From Pseudonocardia autotrophica (GTDB lineage: Bacteria; Actinomycetota; Actinomycetes; Mycobacteriales; Pseudonocardiaceae), in assembly GCF_003945385.1 (NCBI RefSeq), contig NZ_AP018920.1, forward strand, positions 6,448,001 through 6,512,000: a DNA stretch of 64,000 bases, given 5' to 3'. The notes below the pieces were generated by a model. That model worked only from the letters and a program-made list of their open reading frames with translations, was not told where the DNA came from and did not search any database. The position numbers were made by a program, and so were the translations under genes. Shown here in pieces: positions 16,434 through 24,646 of the stretch. Position 1 is the stretch's first letter; each line of letters starts with the position of its first letter.

Positions 16434-18115
16434 GAAGCCTGCGCGGGCTGCTCCCCACCACCGGCGACTACGACCTGCGGCCGCGCACGCTGCGCGCCGA
16501 CCTGGCCGCCGGGCTGACCGTCGGCGTCGTCGCGCTCCCGCTCGCACTGGCGTTCGGCGCCAGTGCCGGGGTCGGCCCGGCGGCCGGATTGGTCACCGCG
16601 GTCGTCGCCGGGATCGTGGCGGCGGTGTTCGGCGGCTCGAACGTGCAGGTCTCCGGGCCGACCGGGGCGATGGCCGTGGTGCTCGCCCCGATCGTGGCCG
16701 TGCACGGCGCCGGGGCGGTGGCGCTGGTCGCTGTGCTCGCCGGGGTGCTCGTGCTGGTCGCCGGGCTGGCCCGGCTCGGCCGGGTGGTGACGGTCCTGCC
16801 GTGGCCGGTCGTCGAGGGCTTCACCCTCGGCATCGCCTGCATCATCGCGTTGCAGCAGGTACCCGCGGTGCTCGCGGTGCGGATCGAGCCCGGTGGCAAC
16901 ACGCTGGTCACCGCCCTCGACGCGGTCGGACGTGCGGTGGCCGCCACCGACCTCACCCCGACCCTGTGGGCGCTCGGCACGGTCGCGCTGGTCGCCGCCG
17001 GGACACTGCTGCTGCCGCGGCTGCACGCGGCGATCCCGGCGTCCCTGGTCGCCGTCGCCGTCGCCACCCTGGTCGCCGAGCTCACCGACGCGCCGGTCGC
17101 CCGGATCGGCGCCCTGCCCGACGCGCTGCCACTGCCGTCGATCCCGGCGATCGATCCCGGCCTGCTGCGCGAGCTGGCCGGAGCCGCGCTCGCGGTGGCC
17201 GCGCTCGCCGCGATCGAATCGCTGCTCTCGGCGCGGGTCGCCACCTCGATGAACCGCACCGCCCACCATCCCGATCGCGAGCTGGTGGGTCAGGGGCTCG
17301 CCTCGGTCGCGAGCGGGCTGTTCGGCGGGATGCCGGCCACCGGGGCGATCGCCCGCACCGCCGTGAACGTGCGATCCGGCGCGCGGACCAGGCTGGCCGC
17401 CGTCGTGCACGCACTGGTGATCCTCGCGGTGCTCTACCTCGCGACCGGCCCGGCGTCGGCGATCCCGCTGGCCGCGCTGGCCGGGGTGCTGCTGGTGACG
17501 AGCGTCCGGATGATCCCGGCGGCGACGATCCGGGCGGTGCTCGGTGCCGGGCGCGGCGCGGCACTGACGTTCACGGTGACGGCGGTGGTCACGGTCGCGC
17601 TCGACCTGGTGCAGGCGATCCAGGTCGGCATCGGGGTCGCCGCGTTCCTGGCACTGCGGCACGTCGCGCGGTCCACCGACGTGCACCGCGAGCCGCTGCC
17701 CGGGCCGGCCGAGCAGGGCGACGAGCACATCGCGCTGTTCCGGCTGGAGGGTGCGTTGTTCTTCGGCGCCGCCGAGCGGGTCTTCGGGACGATCACCGAG
17801 CGCTCGGTCGACGACGGCGTGCTCGTGGTGATCCTGCGACTGTCCCGGATCGGGATGCTGGACGCCACCGGCGCCCGCGCGCTCGGCGAGTTGATCGGCG
17901 ATCTGGAGGCGTCCGGGCTCACCGTGCTGGTCAAGGGCGTGCAGGGGGAACATCGGACGATGCTGCGGCGGGTCGGTGCGATCGACGCGCTGCGCCACCC
18001 GTCGCACCTCATCGACGATCTCGGTGACGCCGTCGTGCACGCCCGTTCGCACGTGCGGCGTTCGGCCGTCGCGGAGGTGACCGAGCCGGGCGGCACCGGC
18101 CGGGCCCACGGCTGA
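16430..18115 (+). CDS. SulP family inorganic anion transporter with STAS domain
   Basis: This 561-residue permease starts from GTG 16430, which overlaps the ArsR stop (GTGA). The N-terminal ~400 residues hold 10-12 membrane helices, with the SulP signature ADLAAGLTVGVVALPLALAFG and NVQVSGPTGAMAVVL. The C-terminal STAS domain (about residues 435-545) contains ILRLSRIGMLDATGARALGEL. SulP proteins move sulfate, bicarbonate or other oxyanions. Operon membership with an ArsR repressor is typical of SulP genes that respond to sulfur or redox state. The anion cannot be assigned from the sequence. Confidence 0.92.
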   Translation: MRSLRGLLPTTGDYDLRPRTLRADLAAGLTVGVVALPLALAFGASAGVGPAAGLVTAVVAGIVAAVFGGSNVQVSGPTGAMAVVLAPIVAVHGAGAVALVAVLAGVLVLVAGLARLGRVVTVLPWPVVEGFTLGIACIIALQQVPAVLAVRIEPGGNTLVTALDAVGRAVAATDLTPTLWALGTVALVAAGTLLLPRLHAAIPASLVAVAVATLVAELTDAPVARIGALPDALPLPSIPAIDPGLLRELAGAALAVAALAAIESLLSARVATSMNRTAHHPDRELVGQGLASVASGLFGGMPATGAIARTAVNVRSGARTRLAAVVHALVILAVLYLATGPASAIPLAALAGVLLVTSVRMIPAATIRAVLGAGRGAALTFTVTAVVTVALDLVQAIQVGIGVAAFLALRHVARSTDVHREPLPGPAEQGDEHIALFRLEGALFFGAAERVFGTITERSVDDGVLVVILRLSRIGMLDATGARALGELIGDLEASGLTVLVKGVQGEHRTMLRRVGAIDALRHPSHLIDDLGDAVVHARSHVRRSAVAEVTEPGGTGRAHG

Positions 18116-18184
18116 GCCGCCAATCTACTTGCCTTGCGGGAAAGTTGTCTGGTACCACTGTCCTACCGAGCAAGGAGGACACCC

Positions 18185-18655
18185 ATTTCCACCCGACCCA
18201 CACCCGAGGACGCCGCCGCGGCGGTCGCCGAGGTCGACGCCGCCCGCCGGGCCGTCGACACCGCGGACCGGAAGAACGTGCCGATCATGCTGGCCGCCAC
18301 GTCCGTACTGACCTTCCTCGACTTCGCCGCCAAGGACGAGATCGCCGACCCGCGCCGGCGGATGGCCGCCTCGGCCGTGATCCAGGCGGCACTGCTGGCG
18401 ATCCCCCTGCTGGAGGTGCAGGGGAGTCAGATCAACCCGTACCCGCCGGGCGACGACCCGCAGCCGGCGCTCGCGGCGAAGATCGGCGCCGTCGCACTGG
18501 GCTGGTACGCGGCCGAACGACTGGCCGTGCACCTGATCCGGCGCAGCCGCCTGAAGCGGCCCAACACGATCGCCGGACTGGTACTCGCCGTCTCCCGGCC
18601 TGCCGGATACGTGGCCGTCACCCGGATGCTGCCGCGGGCGCAGGACAGTGCCTGA
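18185..18655 (+). CDS. Small membrane protein of unknown function, probable ATT start
   Basis: This protein of about 156 residues has a cytoplasmic helical lead (TPEDAAAAVAEVDAARRAVDTADRK) and three to four hydrophobic segments, including PIMLAATSVLTFLDFA and AASAVIQAALLAIPLLEV. The only good ribosome-binding site, AAGGAGG at 18172-18178, is six bases before an in-frame ATT at 18185. No ATG, GTG or TTG lies near it, and the next upstream in-frame candidate is TTG 18134. I read ATT as the initiator. The gene overlaps the downstream winged-helix gene by eight bases. Confidence 0.75.
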   Translation: MSTRPTPEDAAAAVAEVDAARRAVDTADRKNVPIMLAATSVLTFLDFAAKDEIADPRRRMAASAVIQAALLAIPLLEVQGSQINPYPPGDDPQPALAAKIGAVALGWYAAERLAVHLIRRSRLKRPNTIAGLVLAVSRPAGYVAVTRMLPRAQDSA

Positions 18656-18959
18656 GCCCGCGGCGGACGCCCGGCTCGTCCCGCTGCTCCTCGATCCGAC
18701 CCGGCTGCGGATCGCGGCCACCCTGGTCGCGGCGGGCGATGTCGAGTTCAGGTTCATCCGGGACCGGATCGGACTGTCGGACTCCGCACTGTCCAAACAG
18801 CTCAAGTCGCTCGCCACGGCCGGACTGGTCGAGTCGTGGCGGGAACCGACCGGGCCGGCGCGCAAGTCATGGGTCCGATTGACCAATGAGGGCCGGGCGC
18901 AGGTGAGCGCGCACATCCTGGCGCTGCGGGAGATCGCCTCCGGCGGTGATCAGCGGTGA
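18648..18959 (+). CDS. Winged-helix (MarR/ArsR-like) transcriptional regulator
   Basis: This 103-residue single-domain regulator starts at GTG 18648. It has LLLDPTRLRIAATLVAAG, a recognition helix LSDSALSKQLKSLATAGLV and a wing ending KSWVRLTNEGRAQV, close to the PF13601-type DNA-binding proteins. It overlaps the upstream membrane-protein gene by eight bases and the downstream acetyltransferase gene by four, so the three form one translationally coupled operon. An imperfect dyad (ACTT near 18127, AAAGT near 18140) upstream of the operon is a possible operator. Confidence 0.85.
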   Translation: MPEPAADARLVPLLLDPTRLRIAATLVAAGDVEFRFIRDRIGLSDSALSKQLKSLATAGLVESWREPTGPARKSWVRLTNEGRAQVSAHILALREIASGGDQR

Positions 18960-19408
18960 CCGGCACCGTGATCCGGCGAGCGGTCGAGGCCGACGTCGGC
19001 GCCGTCGCGGCGCTGCTCGCCGACGACGGCATCGGCGCGAGCCGCGAGTCCGCGGACGATCTCGATCCGTACCTGGCCGCGTTCGCGAGGGTCGACGCCG
19101 ACCCGTCGGAACTCCTGGTCGTCGCCGAGCGGGACGGCGTGATCGTCGGGACGCTGCAACTGTCACTACTGCCCGGACTGTCCCGCCGAGGGGCGTTGCG
19201 GGCGCAGATCGAGGGGGTCCGGATCGCCGGAGCCGCCCGCGGCGCCGGACTCGGCGAGACGCTGCTGCGATGGGCCGTGGACGAGGCCCGGCGGCGCGGG
19301 TGCGTGCTCGTGCAGCTGACCTCGGACACCCGCCGGACCGAGGCACACCGGCTCTACGAGCGACTGGGCTTCGAGGCGAGTCACCTGGGGTACAAGCTGC
19401 CGCTCTGA
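18956..19408 (+). CDS. GNAT family N-acetyltransferase
   Basis: This 150-residue GNAT protein starts at GTG 18956 within the GTGA overlap with the regulator gene. The acetyl-CoA loop is seen as VRIAGAARGAGLGETLLRWAVDEAR, followed by VQLTSDTRRTEAHRLYERLGFEAS. These are motifs A and B of the family. It is the last gene of the three-gene operon with the small membrane protein and winged-helix regulator. The acceptor substrate is unknown. Confidence 0.9.
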   Translation: MTGTVIRRAVEADVGAVAALLADDGIGASRESADDLDPYLAAFARVDADPSELLVVAERDGVIVGTLQLSLLPGLSRRGALRAQIEGVRIAGAARGAGLGETLLRWAVDEARRRGCVLVQLTSDTRRTEAHRLYERLGFEASHLGYKLPL

Positions 19409-19469
19409 GCAACGGCAGCATCACAACGACCTTGCCGAAACAGCTCCGACCTGCGAATATCACTGGCTA

Positions 19470-19492
19470 TCGAACAAATGTTCGAGTACAGT
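19470..19492 (+). promoter_or_regulatory. LexA SOS box fused to a leaderless -10 (TACAGT)
   Basis: TCGAAC (19470) and GTTCGA (19480), spaced by four bases, form a perfect match to the Gram-positive/mycobacterial SOS box. TACAGT follows at 19487-19492, six bases before ATG 19499. The LexA site therefore sits squarely in the promoter, and the message is probably leaderless. Confidence 0.85.
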
Positions 19493-19498
19493 GGATGC

Positions 19499-20782
19499 AT
19501 GCCCACCGGCCGGCTCGGCACCGCGCACCGCCTCCTCACCGAGGCGATGACCGCGCTGGAGGCCGCCGCCGGTCCGGCCGCCGATGCCGACGAACTGCTG
19601 TCGGTACTGGCGCTGTGCGAGGAGACGACCCGCCGCCTCGACCGGACCGCCGTCGCCACGATCGCGACCCTGGACCGGCAGGGCACCTTCGCCGAGCGCG
19701 GCTACCGATCCCCCGAGCTCGCCCTGGCCGACCTGCTGAACTGGGAGCGCGCCGAGGCGCGCCGCCGCACGGTCGCCGCCGGGCACGTCCGTCCCCGCAC
19801 CGCGCTGGACGGCACGATCCTGCCGGCCGCGCTCCCGGCCACCGCCGAGCGCTTCGCCGACGGCCGGATCGGGCTCGGGCACGTGCACGTCATCGCCGCC
19901 GTGCTGGGCAGCCACGCCGCCCGGCGGATCGATCCCGAGCGGCTGACCCAGGCCGAGGCCCGGATAGCCGAGCACGCCACCGTCTACAACCCGGCGGAGC
20001 TGCGCACCTGGGCCACCCGGCTGATCGAGGCACTCGACGACGACGACCCCGAGCCCGACGACGCACCGCCACCACAGCTCAACACCCTCACGGTCGTCGG
20101 GCACCGGAGCGGCGCCGGCGGCCGGATCACCGGCCGGTACGACGACGCCGCCCTGTTCGACGCGATCGCCACCGCCGCCGACGCCCTGTCCGCCCCGCGC
20201 GACGGCCTCGACGAGCGCCGGCCCGAGGAGCGCCGGGCCGAGGCACTGGCCGAGATCTGCGCGCACGCGCTCGATCGCGGCACCGTCCCCGACACCGGTG
20301 GCCGCCGCCCGGTCATCAGCGTGCTGATCGGGCTCGACGACCTGCAGCGCCGCGCCCGCGCCGCCGTGCTCGACTTCGGCGGCACGACGACCCCGGAGAG
20401 CCTGCGGATGCTGGCCTGCGACGCAGGCATCGTCCCGATCGTCATGAACGGCGCGGGGCAGCCGCTCGACGTGGGCCGCACCCGGCGCACCGTCCCCGAC
20501 GGGCTGCGCCGCGCCGTCACCGCCCGCGACCACGGCTGCGCGCACCCAGGCTGCGACCGGCCGCCGTCCTGGTGCGAGGTCCACCACATCGTTCCGTGGG
20601 AGACCGGCGGCGCCACCGCACTGGACAACAGCGTGATGCTCTGCAGGGTCCACCACCGCCTGATGCACCACTCGGAGTGGATCATCCGGATCCGGCACGG
20701 GCTGCCGGAGTTCGTCCCACCCCGGTGGATCGACCCGATGCAGCGACCCCGTAGCCGGCCCCGTCCGGCCGGCGCCGCATGA
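19499..20782 (+). CDS. DUF222 domain protein with C-terminal HNH endonuclease (13E12-type)
   Basis: This protein of about 427 residues has a helical DUF222 domain over most of its length. Its C-terminal HNH motif is CAHPGCDRPPSWCEVHHIVPW followed by DNSVMLCRVHHRLMHH, with two CxxC-like Cys pairs and the catalytic His pair. This is the 13E12 repeat family common in actinomycetes. I start at ATG 19499, because the alternative ATG 19478 lies inside the SOS box and the -10 hexamer fits 19499. The SOS box predicts induction by DNA damage. The nuclease role comes from the family. Confidence 0.9.
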   Translation: MPTGRLGTAHRLLTEAMTALEAAAGPAADADELLSVLALCEETTRRLDRTAVATIATLDRQGTFAERGYRSPELALADLLNWERAEARRRTVAAGHVRPRTALDGTILPAALPATAERFADGRIGLGHVHVIAAVLGSHAARRIDPERLTQAEARIAEHATVYNPAELRTWATRLIEALDDDDPEPDDAPPPQLNTLTVVGHRSGAGGRITGRYDDAALFDAIATAADALSAPRDGLDERRPEERRAEALAEICAHALDRGTVPDTGGRRPVISVLIGLDDLQRRARAAVLDFGGTTTPESLRMLACDAGIVPIVMNGAGQPLDVGRTRRTVPDGLRRAVTARDHGCAHPGCDRPPSWCEVHHIVPWETGGATALDNSVMLCRVHHRLMHHSEWIIRIRHGLPEFVPPRWIDPMQRPRSRPRPAGAA

Positions 20783-20995
20783 GCCACGCCGGCGATCATG
20801 CCCCCGACACCCGGTCGCGGCCCCGCCGTGCGGTATCGAAAGGGGCACGCACCGCGCGAACCGGCCCGGGATACCCGGCCGGAGCGCGGCGCGTCGATAA
20901 CGTCCGCGTCCACAGACGACGGACGGGCGGGGCATGGGCGGCACACACGGCCGACGGGGACACATCGCGACCGCCACCGGGAGCGGGTGAGCGGC

Positions 20996-22000
20996 ATGTG
21001 GATCTTCTACATCTTCGCGGCCTGTTTCGCCGTCGCGTTCGTGGTCGGGGTGGTCCGCGACCGGCGCAGGTTCCGCAACGCCGTGCTGCTCGGCTTCACC
21101 GCGGTCTGCCTGGGCCTCGGGCTGATCGGGGAGGCCTACCGGCTCGGCCCGGTCGCGTTCGACCTCTTCCAGGTGATCCTGCTCGGCACCCCGGCGCTGG
21201 TCGTCCTGATCCTCGCGATCTTCCTGATCCTCAACGGCGTCGTGATGGTCCGGCGGGAGGGGCGCAGGCCGGGGAACCTGCTCTCGCTGCTCGCCGGCCT
21301 GGCCTGTCTCCCCGTCCCGGTCCTGCCGCTGCTCGGGGGGTATCTCGGGGACAACGATCCGGCTGTGGCGGCGACCCTCATCGCCCTGCTCGTCGTCACC
21401 TATCTCGGGTTCCTGTTCTGCTGCTACCTCGCCTACAGCTGGTTCTACGGCCGGCTGCGGCCCCGGCCCGGCTTCGACTTCGTCGTGGTGCTCGGATCGC
21501 GGCTGATCGGCGGCCGGGTACCGCCGCTGCTCGCGAGCCGGCTGGACCGGGCCACCTCGCTGTGGCAGACCGAGATCGCCAGGGGTGGCGCCCCGCTGCT
21601 CGTCACCTCCGGCGGGCAGGGCTCGGACGAGCCGGTGCCCGAGGCCCACGCGATGGCCGACTACCTGGTGTCGAACGGGGTGCCGGAGGAGTCGGTCGTG
21701 CGCGAGGACCGCTCGATGACGACATTCGAGAACCTCGGCAACAGCCACGCGCTCATGACGGAGCGGCACCCCGGGTACCGGTGCGTCGTGGTCACCAACA
21801 ACTTCCACGCCTTCCGCGCGGCGCTGATGACCCGCAAGGCGGGCGTCGACGGCCAGGTGGTCGGGTCGCAGACGGCCGGCTACTACTGGCCCAGCGCCAC
21901 CATCCGCGAGTTCGTCGCCATCCTGGTCGAGCACTGGATCATCAACGCCGCCGTCCTGGTGGCGCTCGTCGTGCTCGGCGCCGGAGTCGCGTACCGCTGA
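20996..22000 (+). CDS. YdcF family (DUF218) membrane protein
   Basis: This 334-residue protein has five to six N-terminal membrane helices (MWIFYIFAACFAVAFVVGVV onward) and a C-terminal DUF218/ElyC-like domain with DFVVVLGSRL, LLVTSGGQGSDE and RSMTTFENLGNSHALM. One more helix follows near the end (NAAVLVALVVLGAGVA). YdcF/SanA/ElyC proteins are implicated in envelope homeostasis and may bind nucleotides or lipid-linked sugars. An in-frame GTG at 20987 is an alternative start. The 213 bases before it hold no recognisable gene. Confidence 0.88.
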   Translation: MWIFYIFAACFAVAFVVGVVRDRRRFRNAVLLGFTAVCLGLGLIGEAYRLGPVAFDLFQVILLGTPALVVLILAIFLILNGVVMVRREGRRPGNLLSLLAGLACLPVPVLPLLGGYLGDNDPAVAATLIALLVVTYLGFLFCCYLAYSWFYGRLRPRPGFDFVVVLGSRLIGGRVPPLLASRLDRATSLWQTEIARGGAPLLVTSGGQGSDEPVPEAHAMADYLVSNGVPEESVVREDRSMTTFENLGNSHALMTERHPGYRCVVVTNNFHAFRAALMTRKAGVDGQVVGSQTAGYYWPSATIREFVAILVEHWIINAAVLVALVVLGAGVAYR

Positions 22001-22028
22001 TCCGGTGCGCCGCCGGCACGCCACCGGC

Positions 22029-22595
22029 TCACCGGCGCAGCGTCACCACCGCGATCATCACCACGCACAGGACGAGCATGTAGGCGGCGAAGGCCCAGGC
22101 CGACGGCTCCCAGCTGGTCACGGTGAACAGGGTGAGGGTCGCGCCGAGACCGACCAGGACGTAGAAGAGCAGGTTCTCCGAGCCGGGATCGCGCCACCCC
22201 TTGCGGATGGTGGGCAACGCGGCCGCCGCGTCGGCGGCCACCGCGAGGAGCACCGCGAGCGGCGCCTCGTCGAACCCCAGCCAGACCACCAGCGCGACGA
22301 CCGCGACGGTCCCGCAGACGACGTCGAACACCCCGATCCGGGCCAGCCCGTGGCGGGTGCTCAGCGCTGCGACGACGACCAGCAACGGCCCGACACCGGC
22401 CCCCAGGGTGAGCACCGCCGGCAGACCGACACCCGCGCTGATCTGTGCGAAGAAAGCGATCAGCGGGACGCCCGCCCAGAGCGTCCACGTGACGAGGTTC
22501 GGCCGGGCGGTCCCGGTCAGCGTGGCGATCGCGTACCGCACGCTGCCGGCCAGGCCGAGGGCCGCACCGAGGAAGACCCAGCTCGGATCGAGCAC
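22029..22595 (-). CDS. Six-helix integral membrane protein of unknown function
   Basis: This 188-residue protein is made almost entirely of hydrophobic helices, with short loops containing TGTARPNLVTWTLWAG and a second ADAAAALPTIRKGWRDPGSENL. The two loops look like internally repeated Pro-containing motifs of PQ-loop/SWEET-like proteins (P-N-L/x-T-W and P-T-I-R-K-x-W), so a two-fold repeated transporter fold is plausible. GTG 22595 is preceded by GGAGGG at good distance. It is divergent from the LysE-type exporter gene. I do not recognise a specific family. Confidence 0.75.
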   Translation of the reverse strand: MLDPSWVFLGAALGLAGSVRYAIATLTGTARPNLVTWTLWAGVPLIAFFAQISAGVGLPAVLTLGAGVGPLLVVVAALSTRHGLARIGVFDVVCGTVAVVALVVWLGFDEAPLAVLLAVAADAAAALPTIRKGWRDPGSENLLFYVLVGLGATLTLFTVTSWEPSAWAFAAYMLVLCVVMIAVVTLRR

Positions 22596-22713
22596 ACGTG
22601 TCCCTCCGCCGGGCGGACCCCGCGGACGGCACCAACCGCGACCAGCGACGTTACGCCGTGGCACAGCGCGGCTCGGGCCTGGAATCCCCGGCGACGCCGG
22701 GAGTCCGGAGGCG

Positions 22714-22719
22714 TACCGT
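22714..22719 (+). promoter_or_regulatory. -10 hexamer for leaderless LysE-family transcript
   Basis: TACCGT lies seven bases before GTG 22727, with no ribosome-binding site. Confidence 0.5.
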
Positions 22720-22726
22720 CCCCGCC

Positions 22727-23362
22727 GTGCCCAGTACCGCGGCGATCGTCGCGTTTCTGCTCGGAACCCTCGTCTTCGTCGTCGTGCCGGGTCCGAGTGT
22801 CCTGTTCATCATCGGCCGGGCCGTCGCGCTCGGCCGCCGCGCCGCGCTCGCGACGGTGGCTGGGAACCTCTCCGGCGTGCTGGTGATCGTCGCCGCGGTC
22901 TCGCTGGGGATCGGTGCGGTCATCGAGCGCTTCGCCGTCGCGCTGACCGTGCTGAAGTTCGCCGGGGCCGCGTACCTCATCGTGCTGGGTGTGCAGGCGT
23001 GGCGGCACCGCGGCGACGCGCCCGATCCGTCGGATGCGGCCACCGGGCGCGCCGGGCGGCGGGCGTTCCGGCAGGGGCTGGTCGTGGGGCTCACGAACCC
23101 CAAGGCGATCGTCTTCTTCGCGGCGGTGCTGCCGCAGTTCGTCGATCCCTCCCGGGGCACGGCAGCCGGTCAGATGCTCGTTCTCGGTCTGCTGTTCTGC
23201 GCACTGGCCTCCATGGTGGACCTGGGGTGGGCGCTCGGCGCGGGCAGCGCCCGCGACTGGTTCGCGCGCTCCCCGGGGCGGCTCCGGGCGACCGGCGGGG
23301 CGGGTGGCCTCGCGCTCGTCGGGATGGGGATCGGGGTCGCGGCGACCGGCCGGCCGGACTGA
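22727..23362 (+). CDS. LysE/RhtB family amino-acid exporter
   Basis: This 211-residue permease has six predicted helices. It shows the family signature PGPSVLFIIGRAVALGRRAALATVAGN in the first helices and GLVVGLTNPKAIVFFAAVLPQF in the fourth. LysE/RhtB proteins export amino acids such as lysine, arginine or homoserine lactone. GTG 22727 (VPSTAAIVAFLLG) is fixed by the TACCGT hexamer seven bases upstream. Longer upstream frames lack hydrophobic sequence and are not supported. Confidence 0.92.
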   Translation: MPSTAAIVAFLLGTLVFVVVPGPSVLFIIGRAVALGRRAALATVAGNLSGVLVIVAAVSLGIGAVIERFAVALTVLKFAGAAYLIVLGVQAWRHRGDAPDPSDAATGRAGRRAFRQGLVVGLTNPKAIVFFAAVLPQFVDPSRGTAAGQMLVLGLLFCALASMVDLGWALGAGSARDWFARSPGRLRATGGAGGLALVGMGIGVAATGRPD

Positions 23363-23462
23363 CCGGCTCGCCGACCGGCGGGCGAGCCGGCCGGGCGACC
23401 GGCGTCGCCGTGCGACCGAAATCGGGTGAACAGCAGACACGACGCCGGTAGCGTCCGGGCCG

Positions 23463-23876
23463 ATGCCGAAGACCGTGACCCTGATCCGCTCCGCCACCCT
23501 GTCCGACGTCGCCGAATACGCCTACGCCGCGACCGCCCCGGCCGACGCACGGCTGATCTTCCTGGCCGGGGCCTGCCCGCTGAACCCGGACGGCAGCACC
23601 GCCGCGGTCGGTGACTACGCCGGCCAGGCCCGGGCCGCCTTCGACACCATGCGCACCGCGCTCGCCGACGCCGGCGCCGCCGTCGACGACGTCATCAGCA
23701 CCCGGGTGCTGGTCGCCTCGACGCGCCAGTCGGACCTCGTGGCGGCCTGGGAGGCCGTCCGGGACCGGTTCGGCGACCACGACCCGCCGAGCACGCTGTT
23801 CGGCGTCACCGTGCTCGGCTACGACGACCAGCTGGTCGAGATCGAGGCGGTCGCCGCGGTGCGCGACCCGTCCTGA
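23463..23876 (+). CDS. RidA/YjgF/YER057c family protein lacking the imine-deaminase arginine
   Basis: This 137-residue protein has the RidA chorismate-mutase-like fold, with LIFLAGACPLNPDGS, AAFDTMRTALADAGAAVDDVISTRVLV and LVEIEAVAAV. In canonical RidA the active-site Arg lies in a PxRS segment. The aligned segment here is DPPSTLFGV, so the Arg is missing and classical 2-aminoacrylate deaminase activity is unlikely. TAGCGT at 23449-23454 is a probable leaderless -10 element. It faces the downstream gene tail to tail with four bases between stops. Confidence 0.88.
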   Translation: MPKTVTLIRSATLSDVAEYAYAATAPADARLIFLAGACPLNPDGSTAAVGDYAGQARAAFDTMRTALADAGAAVDDVISTRVLVASTRQSDLVAAWEAVRDRFGDHDPPSTLFGVTVLGYDDQLVEIEAVAAVRDPS

Positions 23877-23880
23877 CCGT

Positions 23881-24519
23881 TCAGTCCCGGCCCAGCTCGG
23901 TACAGACGCACACCCGGTTTCCGTCCGGGTCGGCGAGCACCACGAAGGCCGGGGCCCGGCTGTCGTCGACGACCCGTCCGCCCGCGGCGACCGCGGCGGC
24001 GATCCGCCGGTCGGCCACCTCCGGCGGGACCGTGACGTCGAGATGGAACCACTGCCGGCCGGGCTCCGACGACCCGGTCTCCTGGAACCACAGCGGCGGG
24101 AGCGCGCCCGCCGGATCGACCACGGCGCCGTCGGCCTCGCGGCCGTCGAGGACCGCCGTCCAGAACGGCAGCACCGCGTCCCGTGACGGGGTGTCCAGGG
24201 CGAGCTCCAGCACCTGCGCCGGGACGGCGGCGAGCTGGTGTGCGCGGGCGAGCGCGCTGATCCCGTCCGCCAGCCGTACCTCTCGCGCGGTCACCCCACC
24301 GGCCTCGTCGTCGCGCAGCATCAGGCCGACCCGCCGCGCGTCCAGCTCGACCCGCGCCGGGGCGTCGCCCGGATCGCAGAGCTCCGCAACCTCTGCGACG
24401 AACGCGGCACGGGCCGCGAACGAGCCCACCTCGTAACGGGCGTGCAGCGCACCCAGCAGCCGGCGCCAGTCCGGCAGGTCGACGTCGTGGACTCCGAGCA
24501 GGCCGGGGCGTCGTGTCAC
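23881..24519 (-). CDS. Fusion of a pterin-carbinolamine-dehydratase-like domain and a VOC domain
   Basis: This is a 212-residue protein. Residues ~10-95 resemble pterin-4a-carbinolamine dehydratase (LPDWRRLLGALHARYEV, FVAEVAELCD, EAGGVTAREVRLADGI) but lack the catalytic HHPD-type histidines, showing GDAPAR instead. Residues ~100-212 form a glyoxalase/VOC module ending AFVVLADPDGNRVCVCTE. The dehydratase half is therefore probably non-catalytic and used for binding. GTG 24519 is fixed by TACCGT (24526-24531 on this strand) six bases upstream. The ligand is unknown. Confidence 0.82.
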   Translation of the reverse strand: MTRRPGLLGVHDVDLPDWRRLLGALHARYEVGSFAARAAFVAEVAELCDPGDAPARVELDARRVGLMLRDDEAGGVTAREVRLADGISALARAHQLAAVPAQVLELALDTPSRDAVLPFWTAVLDGREADGAVVDPAGALPPLWFQETGSSEPGRQWFHLDVTVPPEVADRRIAAAVAAGGRVVDDSRAPAFVVLADPDGNRVCVCTELGRD

Positions 24520-24525
24520 GCCCCG

Positions 24526-24531
24526 ACGGTA
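24526..24531 (-). promoter_or_regulatory. -10 hexamer for leaderless dehydratase-like/VOC transcript
   Basis: TACCGT read on the minus strand is six bases before GTG 24519. Confidence 0.5.
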
Positions 24532-24626
24532 GCCCGGCTCACACACGATCAGCGTCCGTCACCGACGGTGTCGTAGCCCGGGGCCGGTGCGCACTCGTCG
24601 ACGGACGCCTGGTGATCACAGCTGAT

Positions 24627-24643
24627 TTCTACATACTGTAGAA
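24627..24643. promoter_or_regulatory. Perfect 7-3-7 palindrome over a -10 hexamer
   Basis: TTCTACA (24627) and TGTAGAA (24637) flank TAC. The hexamer TACTGT (24634-24639) inside it stands seven bases before the ATG of the glycosyltransferase pseudogene. The TACA/TGTA dyad resembles BlaI- or PadR-type operators. The regulator is not in the window. Confidence 0.55.
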
Positions 24644-24646
24644 GAC

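Noticed and set aside
19460..22024. 854-codon open frame on the minus strand across the DUF222 and YdcF genes
   Set aside because: Both plus-strand genes have recognisable domains and proper starts. The minus frame is repetitive Asp/His/Gly/Arg shadow sequence.
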